DNA from: Elmis aenea
Lineage: Eukaryota > Arthropoda > Insecta > Coleoptera > Elmidae
NCBI GenBank assembly: GCA_947652605.1
Contig: OX393581.1
Coordinates: 44,973,924-45,037,923 of the forward strand
Direction: 5' to 3'
Length of the DNA stretch: 64,000 nt
Within the stretch, counting starts at the first letter, position 1. Every line of letters begins with the position of its first letter. The position numbers and the translations under genes are program-made. Positions 48,027-61,000 of this stretch are shown in pieces. The notes under the pieces were generated by a model that did not search any database, was not told the origin of the DNA, and was given only the letters and a program-made list of their open reading frames with translations.

Positions 48027-49286
48027 TTAAAGCTTACTTTGACCGGTCGTTAAAAAACTTCCAATAATCGACGCTACGGCTTCAGGATCCACATTGTGAA
48101 CATCATGACAACCTTCGACAGTTTTAACAACACACAGCTTATTTTTTTGCATTTCCGTCAGCATTGGACTAAAGAATTTGTATCGCACAACGGATTCCGA
48201 AACAATAATAATTAACATTGGACACTTGATTGGATATTTTTTGAGTAACGTCACTGCGTACCTCGTATCAAATGGTGGATTCGCGATAACTTTTAATCGT
48301 TGATCGTTTGCAAACTGATATTTTCCATTTGGCAACTCAATTAACGAACGTTTAAGTATCATTTCGGCTGCTTCCTTTGTTAACTCTCCTGCTAATCGTC
48401 CCTCAAGTTGACGCCGAAGTGCTTCTTCGTAAGTGTAACTTGGTGGACTATTTTTCATTAATTTATGATTAATATTCATAAGTTGTTCGTTACGATACCT
48501 AATATATTCTTTGAAATTGTCAGTCGATACTGGAAAAAAATACACCGCATCCAGTAGTATTATTTTAGTTATATAGTCTGGATAAACTTGGGCAAATAGA
48601 ACACCAATTTGTGCTCCATAGCTATGTCCAAGTATGATATATTTTTTTTGTTTAAAATAATCGACAATCATTTTATATATCATAAGATAATTTGAAGAAT
48701 GTATCGGTAAATATGGGGGTAAATGACTAGAGCGTCCGTGACTAGGTAAGTCGATGCAAATGTAATAAAATGATTGCGGCAATAAAGGCATTATTCTGTC
48801 AAAAGTTCCTGCGTTATCTTGAAGTCCATGGCAAGCCAGTACGTGAGGATTTTTTTCGTTTCCCCATGCCTTTACTAAAAATAATAATTTTATTAATAAC
48901 TAGAAGCTAAATTCATAAATTACATAAATATTATGACAACACAGCTTTAATAATTAAGAGCCAAATTAATATTTAAGTAATTTATTAATTTCATAATTTT
49001 TTGGCGCCAATGCGTAAACCCTCAGCTTGTGAACACATTTATTGGTAGCAGTAATATTTATTCATACGCTATTGGTACACCCTTATTTTCTAACCTTAAA
49101 TATTAGAAGTTGTGACGATTAAACCTATTAAAATACAACTAAGGACATAAGGTGACGTTGGGACATGCTCTCAAAAAATTAATTTATCTCAATTTGCATT
49201 TTACTTAAATTAATTTTATATTTTAAATATGATTTACCAGCAATGTGGCCCCATGGTACAGGTATCTCAATCTCTTTACTATCCAT
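48027..49286 (-). CDS. SERHL: SERHL/kraken-type alpha/beta hydrolase A, peroxisomal signal
   Basis: Two exons, 49238-49286 and 48027-48874, with a GT-AG phase-1 intron, encode 298 residues. The N-terminus MDSKEIEIPVPWGHIAVKAW matches the SERHL/kraken start. It is followed by HGLQDNAGTFDRIMPLLP, the nucleophile elbow GHSYG (Ser101), SPPSYTYEEALRR and the C-terminal CHDVHNVDPE with the likely catalytic His273 or His276. The last three residues are SKL, a type-1 peroxisomal targeting signal. The family is named serine hydrolase-like; substrates are not established. It is followed in tandem by a paralogue with the same exon structure and an equally long second exon (848 bp). Confidence 0.93.
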
Positions 49287-50244
49287 TGATTGTCCTAATT
49301 AAAGCTACAAATAAATGTTCCCAGACTTTATACGTTTAGCAGAATATTATTTAGATTAGCAATGTAACCTAAGTGCAAAGTACAAAATACTTAAAATGCT
49401 CTTACGTATTTAATGGCATTGTTGAACGTATTCGCTATCGTTTTGGCGCCGATTATGAATGGGAAAGCGAGCTGTAGTAAATGTCTTATTTATTCTATTG
49501 GTTTATCTGCGTAGATCATACGATTATAAAAGATAACCGCTAATTTATCTTACTATAATAAATCTTCAAATTTATGAATGAGTTTAAAATCTCACAATTT
49601 TCAAATGTATATATGTAGGTACATTAACTAACTGCATGAAAGTTTAAATGATTTTGCATTTAAAATTGATTGCATCATGCCTTTTACATTGTAAAATATC
49701 ACATGCACACTTTTTTCTGAAATACAAAAAAAACTTACCCCATAAAAGTACATTTTTGATTATTTTACATAAACAAATTATGTGATCCTAAAATATTTTT
49801 TTAAAATGTCAATGAACATTTTTTCTGTTTGTTTAAACATAATTCTTATACTAGTAAACCAGGTTAAATTTGTGTAAAGATTTTTGTGGACATATTTGGT
49901 AAAGATATTTTCTGAAAACACTTGTATTTTTACAACAATCATAAAAACAATCAGTGGATTTTAATCTAATACAGATCATAATCAAGGAAGTATTGCGAGT
50001 AATCTTCACTTATCTTTTGTTAACATATTGACGTATTTGTTTTTCATTCATATGTTGTAATCTTTGGAAATTAAAAATCAAACTTATCTTTTCAAGTTTA
50101 TTTATTACTATGTATTTCATTAAATTTAAAATAAGATATTTATTTACATACAATATAGATTAAAATGCTAAACAATAATTATTTATAAGCTGTACAATTT
50201 TTACAATGTATTATTTTACATACAAGCATTTAAAATATATTTTG
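49287..50244. other. Spacer between the two SERHL genes
   Basis: AT-rich, without recognisable repeats. It must hold the promoter of gene A and the 3' end of gene B. A minus-strand AATAAA at 50097-50102 lies about 145 nt beyond the gene B stop. Confidence 0.5.
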
Positions 50245-51305
50245 CTATAATTTACTTATTTGATATAACAGAAATTTATTGATATATTTTGCAACTACTT
50301 CAGGCTGACAGTTATGAATATTATGACTGCCGTCGACATAGTGTACGAAACAGTGCAGATTTTTTTTCATCTCAGTAAGCATTGGCTTAAAATATTGATG
50401 TACATAAGCCATATCAGTAGTAAGAATAACTAACACTGGTTTTCTGATCGGATATTGTTTTAATAAACTTACTATATATTGTTGATCACATGGTACATTC
50501 ATGAAGGCCTTTAAGCGCTGGTCATTTGAAAATTGAAATTTTCCATCTCCTGTAGAAATTAAAGATCGCTTTAATAAGGCCTCTGATGTTTGCTGGTTTA
50601 ATTCGTCTCCTGTACGGGACTGCATCCATTTTGCTAGTGCTACTTCATATGTGTAACTAGGTGGACTGCGTTTTGCCATTTTTTTATTGATATCTATCAG
50701 TAGTGAGTGACAACTTCGTACATGCCGGACAAAATATTTAGTGTCCACAGGAGTTATGTGTACTACATCCAACATTATGATTTTGGAAACATATTCTGGA
50801 TACACCATCATAAATAATATTCCAATTTGTCCGCCATAACTGTGGCCTAGAAGTGTGTAGTCTTTTTTTCCTAAGTAGTCTGCTAGGATTTTATATATTA
50901 AAACATATTCTATAGTATGTATAGTCATGTACGGAGGAAAATGACTAGACTGGCCGTGACTTGGAAGATCAGGACAGATGTAACAGTAAGATTCAGAAAG
51001 ATGTGGAATTAGTGTATCAAACGTTCCTGCATTATCCAGAATACCGTGAAATGCTAATACTGCCTCATTGTTTTCATCACCCCATACCTTGGCTTAAAAA
51101 AAAAACACATTTTATAGTGGTTATTTTAGTAAAATTTGTTTTGCAAAGAAAAGATCAAAACAATTGACAGACTACATTTTTCGCAATGTTTTTTGTGGAT
51201 TAAATTGGTGACAATGGCAGCGTGTAAATGTTATAAATAAACATAATTACCAGCTATATGTCCCCATGGTACGGCAATTTTAATTTCTTTACTTTTCATC
51301 TTCAT
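50245..51305 (-). CDS. SERHL: SERHL/kraken-type alpha/beta hydrolase B, peroxisomal signal
   Basis: Two exons, 51251-51305 and 50245-51092, with a phase-1 intron at the same position as in gene A, encode 300 residues. It reads MKMKSKEIKIAVPWGHIAA, FHGILDNAGTFDTLIPHL, the nucleophile elbow GHSYG (Ser103), SPPSYTYEVALAKW and SHNIHNCQPE (His275/His278), and ends SKL, a type-1 peroxisomal signal. An alternative ATG two codons in (51299) is equally possible. The acceptor is preceded by a long T run. The triad-bearing motifs are intact, so both copies look functional. Same orientation as gene A, and head to head with Sfmbt. Confidence 0.93.
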
Positions 51306-52007
51306 AAAGTGTAAAAAAAAAACTTCAATTTACTTGTACGTTCAAATGCTGAAACGCTAATGTTTTGTAGAAGGTTACATGGTAATTATGATCAAGGATA
51401 GGATTATAGATATCATTATCACGAATCATTTTAACCAACGTTGTTTAAGTTTTGCGATATAATTATTTCAAACGGTAACGTGTACTACTAGTACTAGTGT
51501 TAAATATGGTTTTTGCACTCATTTTTAGGGACTTTTACGGTTTATGTTGGTTGCAGTGGAATATTATGAGAAGTAAAAAAAAATACTTACAGATGCATTT
51601 GCTTGGGTTACCGTATTTGACGGTTGCTTGATTACTGAATTTTACCAAAAATTATTTACAAACGAAAATGAAACTAAGATGAAATTAACTTTAGTTAAAT
51701 TTTAGGATACAAAGAGGCCAATACTAACGATGAACGGTAGGATACATGCAAATTGTTCATATGTATTGGTTTAAAATTTAGCAGTATGCACGCTGTTGTT
51801 TTGTGGTAGTATAAAAACGGTTTTAGGGATTCTTAAAAAAAAAAAAAGTGGCTGTTATATTAAGCCAATGGTTTACTGATGTGTGATTATTTGAAATAGT
51901 GATTTACATGTATATAATTTGTTTTTTATATGAATGTAGCTTAATACTGGTTACATACAGCATTGAACATAAAGTTTAGGTTGTCTTTTGTTTTTTAAGT
52001 TTACACA
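51306..52007. promoter_or_regulatory. Divergent promoter region of SERHL B and Sfmbt
   Basis: About 700 bp between divergent start codons. AT-rich, with no transposon ends. Both 5' UTRs and promoters must lie here; no specific motif could be assigned. Confidence 0.45.
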
Positions 52008-55000
52008 ATGCCCGGTGTCGCAGACATGGGCATGGTGTGGATGGGTGCAAGCCAAACATCATCGGAAATAGCGATGGGTCTCATGACCACTGAAAATGGT
52101 GATAGCGTACTAGATCATGACAATCCTTATTTTACACCTTCACATAACAGTGCTTCGAACCAATCGCTGGATGATATGACCAACGTTCACGGCTCACCGA
52201 TGGTAAATATGGATTTTTGAACTTACACGAACTCTGCCTAAATATCTCTGTTATTTAACAGGAAATGGAAGGTATAGATATGTTATCGTATGCCGATATG
52301 AAGCAAGAAAGTAATGATGGAAGTTATTTGGATGATGATAATTCACCTCCAGTATATATGATAACCACTGCCACACAAACGCTGCCTTGTCCAACACGAA
52401 AAATTAAACCTGTTAAACATCCTGGTTTGGTTTTAAAGACACCTATAGCATACCAAAGCAATACCGATCCTTCTGTAATTCCTATTCAAAAAGATGGCAT
52501 CGGTAAGTTGATTTTGCTATTGTATTGTTTGTTTGAATCATTAAAAATTTTAGAGTGTTTAATGTTGTCTTTTAGTATTCAAAACATTTGTACTTTTTTT
52601 CCTTCAATTTTTTTTTTACCAGCTTTTCACCCAAGACTTCTTTCACTTAAATTTTGGTATTGCAAAGTGTGCCCATGAAAAACATTAACAGCAAACAAAA
52701 TTGTATGAAAGTTATCTTTACAAATTTATTTATGTACATGTTTTGATTTATAGGTAAAAATGCAATACTTGATAAAATTAGAATTAAACTTGTAGACTTT
52801 GGACATTTTAAATTATTATGCTGTTTACTAAATTAATTTGGAAAAAAAAGGTTTTTGTATGAGTATTTATACCAAATCATAGTACTTATAAATTATTATT
52901 ATTATTATTTAAATAAAAGAAAAACATGTCTAATACTATCAAATTCACAATGTAACAAAAGCACTTTGATAACGATGTGATATTATTTTACTGATACAAT
53001 GTATTTCAAGGACCGTAGAATGACGACTTTGATAGGTTGTAAATGTTGGGAGGTGCACTTTTAGGTGTATTTCTATTAACAAAACAATCGGCAACGGTTT
53101 CCAACACCGGTTTAAATTTTTTTTTCTCGTTAATGAATTATTTTTTTTGTTTAGAATAGATAATCATAATGTAACATTTAACTGCTTAACAGCCTGAAAA
53201 TGGATTTGATACTGAATAAAGTATTAAAAATGTTGCATAGGCCACTAGTTCATTTCTATCAAATATCGTTTACCTCTAAATTATCAATGAAAAAACAATA
53301 ATTAGGATAATATTTTACACATAAAAATGTTTTTAAAAGACAATTAAATTAGCTGTATAAAAAGTGCAAAATTAGATTTTTTTTTTAAAATTAACTTATT
53401 TATGTTCAAAGTTCAGCATAATAGATTGTGCAAAACAAACATCCTGTGAATTATTTTTAAAATTTGACTACTGATAAAAAAAGGAAAAATGGAGCTTCTA
53501 ATTTTTGTACTGATAACTGGTTTATTTGAAATCATACTCAAAATCTAATCAGGATACTTTTTTACATAGATTTAAAATTTGTTAATAAATTTTACCCAAC
53601 TTCATTTATTTTTGTTGTTTGACATCAACTTTCTTATTTTAAATACAGCTTGTAACATAGTTGGCTGTGACACCATAAAAGAGAGTTTTCCTCGTTTCAT
53701 TGTTGTATGGGTTCTTAGGTTTATCTTTACAAATAAATTATTAGAATATTATTGTATATATCAAGTTTAATCCAAGTGGCCATTAAAAAACAAAACATTA
53801 CACAAATAAGCTAACTGTACAGGGTGGACCAAATTCGAATGTTTTACGGGGTATCTCGGTTACCGCAATAGATAGCGAAAATCTGATTTAGGTGTCTTAG
53901 GCTATTTTATTGAGAAAATAACGCCTATGTAATAAGATTTTTTCTATCGGATTCCACTTTGGCACTACAGACGAAAAATGAAATTTCATCATTTTTGAAA
54001 ATTTGCTATAACTTCTTTATATAATAAATTAGAACAAAATGTTAAATAGGTTTTTTATACAGATTTTTATGCTTAATTGAAAAACAGAAGTAATTTTTTT
54101 TTAGCCATCTTGATTTTTGAGATATGGAGTAAACTTTTATATTTTTAAATGGAAACCCTAGTCGGCCATGACTTTATGTAAAAGAGTATTGTTTTAGCTT
54201 TTCAAAAATATATAGTTTCATATATTTTTTGCACAAATTAACCGAGATATGGCCAATTTTGTAAAAATTCGATCAAAGTTTGCCATGATTTCGTAAACAA
54301 GTGATGTTTGCAATTATTAAACAACTAGACGTCATTGCCAAGTAAATTCTGCAGCAACCGCTACGTTTTTATCACTTACAAAGTAATATTCTAACATGTT
54401 AAACTTTTCAAAAAGTTCAAATTTAGCCATGTTCACAATACCACAATAAACAGTTATAAAATACAAAAGAATACACGGATTTGCTTTAAAGTTGACAAAT
54501 GTACTTCGAAATAACGTTTAGTTGTTTAATAATTACAAACATCACTTGTTCACGAAATCATAGCAAACTTTGATGATCGAATTTTTACAATATTGGCCAT
54601 ATCTCGGTTATTTTTTGCAACAAATATATAAAACTGTATATTTTTGAAAAGCTAAAAAAATACTCTTTCACACAAAATCATGGCCAACTAGGGTTTCCAT
54701 TTAAAAAAATGTAAGTTTACTCCATATCTCGAAAGTCAAGATAGCTAAAAATAAATTACTTTTGTTTTTAAATTAAGCAAAAAATCTGTATAAAAAAACT
54801 ACATAACATTTTGTTCTAATTTAATAAATAAAGAAGTTATAGCAAATTTTCAAAATTGATGAAATTCCATTTTTCGTCTGTAGTGCCAAAATGGAATCCG
54901 ATAGAAAAAATCTGATTGCATAGGCGTTATTTTCTCAAAAAAATAGCCCAAGAGACCGATATCAGATTTTCGCTATCTATTGCGGTAACCGAGATACCCC

Positions 55001-58000
55001 GTAAAACATTCGAATTTGGTCCACCCTGTACTCAATTAAACACAAAACAATTGAAAAATTAAATAATTTTTACATTTGATAATAATTTTTAATTGATCTC
55101 GTAATAATAATGTAACATTTGGTTTATTTTAAGATGACTGTCTGCAAATGTTAATAAACCCATGTAATTTTTTTAAGATTGAAATTTACCAAAAATGTTT
55201 TTCCAGCCGTTTGTGAAAAGTGTGGGGCCATTGGTGTCAAACACGCTTTTTACACGAGGGAGAGACGTTTCTGCAGCATGGCTTGCGCGAGGGGATACAG
55301 CGGTTTAATACCGGAACCTCTACCGCAGTCCTCGCCGATGACACCAGACAACCAAAAATATGCCGAACATCAGTTCAAAATGGAAATAGAGGAGGACTAC
55401 ACTGGCCTAATAACCGATCAGTTTCCTCAATTACCGCCACCACCTCCCGCCGAACAGCCCATAGAAGACGTCATTCTTAGTCGTAGAAAAACTACAGATC
55501 TTACAAATACGCATGACTGGGACTCACAATTATCAGATCAAAATTTTATCGCCGCGCCAGTAACGTGTTTCAAACATGCACCGTTATCGGACATTTGGAG
55601 CAATATATTGGCTGGTATGAAAGTGGAAGTGGAAAACACGGACTGCGACAATATATCCGAAGCTTTTCCCGACTCGTTTTGGGTGGCCACGGTTATTAAA
55701 ATCGTCGGTTATAAGGCTCTGCTTCGATACGAAGGCTTCGGCATGAACGAATCAAAAGATTTTTGGGTTTCGCTTTGTTCCAATCAGGTCCATCCTGTTG
55801 GATGGTGCGCGACCAGGGGTAAGCCGCTAATACCACCGAAAACAATCGAAGACAAGTATAACGATTGGAAAGAATTTTTATGCAAACGTCTCACTGGTGC
55901 AAGAACGTTGCCTTCTAACTTCAGCAATAAAGTTAACGATAGCGTGAAGTCACGTTTTCACTGTGGCCTTAACCTCGAAGTCGTCGATAAGAATCGCATT
56001 TCTCAGGTCAAAGTTGCCATGGTACATAAAATTATCGGGAAACGTTTGAATATTAAATATTACGACATGCCGCCGGAAGACGCGGGATTTTGGTGCCATG
56101 AAGACTCGTCGTTGCTGCATCCGGTCGGATGGGCCAAAAAGGTCGGCCATCATCTCGTGGCGCCCATAGACTATCTGGAGCGAGTCAACGAGGGAATTTG
56201 GGACGACGACGACGCCACAGACGATTTATTCAATTTGGTTCAAGTCGGCTCGAACGATAACAGCGCAACCGCCGGCTTTTGCGTCGGGATGAAACTCGAA
56301 GCCATCGATCCTCTTAATCTCTCTTCCATATGTGCCGCCACGGTTATGGACGTCCTACGTTGCGGTTACGTCATGATACGTATCGACACGTACGAGTCCG
56401 ACGCCACGGGCGCGGATTGGTTCTGTTACCACGTAACCTCGCCGTGCATATTTCCGATCGGGTTCTGTAGCAAAAATAATATCCCTCTGACGCCGCCGAA
56501 CGGTTACGGTCAGGCCGGTTTCACTTGGCAGGAATATTTACGTGAAACTAAAAACGTTCCCGTTAGTATTAATTTGTTTAATTTGAACGTACCGGTCCAC
56601 GGTTTTCAAGACGGCATGAAACTGGAGGCGGCCGATCTTATGGAACCGCAGCATATTTGTGTGGCTACCGTAAACGTAGTTGTGGGACGATTGCTCAGAG
56701 TCAGGTTCGACGGTTGGCCGGAAGAGTACGACCAGTGGCTGGATTGCGAAAGTACGGATATATATCCGGTTGGATGGTGCCAAAGTATGGGACATCGGTT
56801 GGAACGACCTCATAACACGCAGCTGTCTGCACCTACACCTAGATCACCCAAAGGTAACAAAGATTTTTATACTAAACAGTTTGATTAGAGAGCAGTGCAT
56901 TTTTAAGGTCATTACTGCATAAAATAGCTGTAAATTTTTTTCCCCCCGATTTTGATCTATGGATGTCATGTGATGTCAATAGTTTTTGATAAAAACTAAA
57001 AAATGTGCAAATTAGGGTTGAACAGATTTAAATCGATTGATTTAAACCACGATTTAAATCACAATTTAAATCACGATTTAAATCAAGTGTTTTTTTTTAA
57101 ATCATCGATTTCAATCACGATTTAAATCAAGTGTTTTTTTTTAATCACTGATTATATGTGTACAATATAATATTTATAATAAAACAAAATTTTATTACTA
57201 TTAGAAATTAAATACACGAAATGGTGAATAGACCATATCAGTTTGCTCTTGTAAAGTAAAATTAATTGTGGAAATGCAATAATTCAAGAAATAAATGACA
57301 AGTTTTTGACGTTAGCCAGGGTTGAGCAGATTTAAATCAATTGATTTAAATCACCATTTAAATCAAGTGTTTTTTTTTAAATCATTGATTTCAATCACGA
57401 TTTAAATCAAGTTTTTTTTAAAATCATCAATTTAAATCACTGATTATATGAGTACAATATAATATTTATAATAAAACAAAATATTATTACTATTAGTAAT
57501 TAAACACACGAAATGGTTAATAAACCATATCAATTTGCTCTTGTAAAGTAAAATGCATTGTGGAAATGCAATAATTCAAGAAATAAATGACAAGTTTTTG
57601 ACGCTAGCCAGGGTTGAGCATATTTAAATCAATTGATTTAAATCACCATTTAAATCATGATTTAAATCAAGTGATTTAAAAAAAAACATCGATTTCAATC
57701 ACAATTTAAAACAAGTGTTTTTTTTTTAAATCATCAATTTAAATCAAGTGTTTTTTTTTAAATTAACAATTTAAATCACTGATTATATGAGTATGATATA
57801 ATATTTCTCCCTGTATATTATTAATTAAACATCACTATTTAGCACTGATTTTTTCAAACTTCTTAATCATTAGGTGTATTTAATTTTTTATTTTAACAAA
57901 AATTACCACTGAATTAAATATATTGGTTATTAAATATATTAGCACAAAACAGAAATAGCATGTGAATATGTCACTGAATTCGATAATATGGTACATTTGA

Positions 58001-61000
58001 TTTAAATTAAAAAAATCTGATTTAAATCAAATAAATCGATTTAAAAAAAAAATCATGATTTTTATCCACCCTGAAAAAAATTACGGTTACCGTTGAAAAG
58101 TTATGACACAAACTTACCTTTTTTTAAATAGAATATTACATGCTATGGCCGATTTATATTCCTATTCAAATTACTTAACACAATAGCTGATTCTGAGTAT
58201 ATTGTTGTTTACTTTTTCTCACACCTTGTTTTTTTGTTATCAAAGCCTACTCTTTGTTTCGATAATGTTTATCTTGAAAAGTTTTCAAAAACCCTTATTA
58301 CATTCGTATTTTTGAAAACAACTATGTCAACCCTTATATATTTAAAATGAGGAAAACTAATGTAGTAAATAAATGGCAAGCACTTGTTTTTTATTAAGCA
58401 TAGAAGTTATTGAACGATTCGCTTCTTTTTGAACAGCATTTATAACCCATAAATCAATAAATAATCTTTCGATATTGTCTAAGCCAGTGTTTCTCTGTGG
58501 TCCGCGGACCCCTGGGGGTCCCAGAATCCTTCTTAACGGGTCCCCGAACCTTTTCATAATGTTCAAATATTATTCAAATGTATTTGCCAGGCCAGAAAAC
58601 AAAAATATTATCTACAAAACAATTTATTGGAGTCCTTTATAAGCATTTAATTTTGAAAGGGGTGCTCGGAATAAAAAGTTTGAGAAACACTGGTCTAAGC
58701 CAACCATGATTACCAATTAAAAAGTGTCTGGTTGAATCTCAATAACCACTCAACAAATAAAATTAGTAATATTTTTATCATAATGTATAGAAAATCATCG
58801 AACATATACTGTTGTGTTATAGTTTAATAAAAATATTAAGAAAATTTTTCATAGTTAGGTCACAAAATTTAAAAAATGAAATTTATTATGTTATGTACCT
58901 TTACCCAACTTTAGCCATTTAACTGTTCCAGTAAGTTACATAGTAACAAATTTCCCTATATAACGTGGTATACAGGGTGGTGCTTTTTTCGATGCTCACC
59001 ATTGCTATCTTGGAAACGGTAAGAGATACAAGGTCGGTTAGATCAGAGAAAAGTTGCACATTTTTATGGCGATTAAGAATCTGAAAAGAAATCCTGGAAA
59101 TTTTGATTCGTTTTTGATTTATTACAAAAAAAATAAAAAATGTGATTTTAGAAAAATATTATTTTCTTCCCTACCACTGACACTATTTAATTTAAACTTA
59201 GTAACTGTATGTTTTTGACCGTCCTGATTTTGATGACGTCAACAGAAATTTTCTAAGCCTTCTAGATTTCAAGTTGCGATAGTCAACTTTATTATTTGTT
59301 ATGGCCGCCATATTGGATTTTTACACTATCAGGCAGACAAAAAAATTAGCTTTTTAGATTGGTAACCAAGATACCTTTTTTCTTTAAAAAAACTTGTTTA
59401 TTTATATGTGTAAATTGTATGTAAATAAATAAAAAACTAACGAACGACGTCCGTCGAACGACGACTGAAGGCCGACGAACGGCGACCGACAAACGACGAC
59501 CGTCGAACGACGGAAGACGAACGACGACCAACGACCGACGACCGTTGAACGACAAACGTCGAACAACGAACGACGACCAACGACCGTCGAAATACGAACG
59601 ACGACCATCGAATGACGAATGACGACTGACGAACGATGACCGACGACCGTTGAACGACGAACGTCGAACGACGACCGAAGAACGTCGAACAACGAACAAT
59701 TACCGTCGAACGAGGACCGACGACTGACGAACGACGAAAGACGAACGACGACCGACGACCATCGAATGACGAACGACGACCGACGGTGATGAACGATGGC
59801 CAACGAACGACGACCGTTGAACGACAAACGTCGAACGACGACCGTTGAACGACGAACGTCGAACGACGACCGAAGAACGTCGAACGACGAACAATTACCG
59901 ACGACCGACGAACGAGGACCGACGAACGATGACTGACGAGTGATGACTGACGAACGACGAACGATGGCCGACGAACGACGACCGTTGAACGACAAACGCC
60001 GAACGACGACCGAAGAACGTCGAACGACGATCGACGACCGTCGAACGACAAACGTCGAACGACGACCGTTGAACGACGAACGTCGAACGACCAACAACTA
60101 CCGACGACCGTCGAGCGAGGGCCGACGACTGACGAATGATGACTGACGAACGACGACCGACGGCCGACGACCGAATAACGACGACCGTCGAACGACGACC
60201 GACGAACAACTACCGACGACCGTCGAACGAGGACCGACGAACGAAGAACGACAAACGACGACCGAAGAACGTCGAACAACGAACGACGACCAACGACCGT
60301 CGAAATACGAACGACGACCATCGAATGACGAATGACGACTGACGAACGATGACCGACGAACGACGACCGTTGAACGACGAACGTCGAACGACGACCGAAG
60401 AACGTCGAACGACGAACAATTACCGATGACCGTCGAACGAGGACCGACGACGACTGACGAACGTCGAAAGACGAACGACGACCGACGACCATCGAATGAC
60501 GAACGACGAACGATGGTGACGAACGATGGCCGACGACCGTTGAACGACAAACGTCGAACGACGACCGTTGAACGACGACCGAAGAACGTCGAACGACGAA
60601 CAATTACCGACGACCGTCGAACGAGGACCGACGAACGATGACTGACGAACGTCGAAAGACGAACGACGGCCGACGACCATCGAATGACGAACGACGACCA
60701 TCGAATGACGAACGACGACCGACGAACGATGGCCGACGAACGACGACCGTTGAACGACAAACGCCGAACGACGATCGACGACCGTCGAACGACAAACGTC
60801 GAACGACGACCGTTGAACGACGAACGTCGAACGACGAACGTCGAACGACGAACAACTACCGACGACCGTCGAGCGAGGACCGACGAACGACGACTGACGA
60901 ATGATGACTGACGAACGACGACCGATGGCCGACGACCGAAGAACGACGACCGACGAACGTCGAACGACGACCGACGAACAACTACCGACGACCGTCGAAC

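Noticed and set aside
56538..56813. Minus-strand frame across the fourth MBT repeat
   Set aside because: Shadow of the Sfmbt exon.
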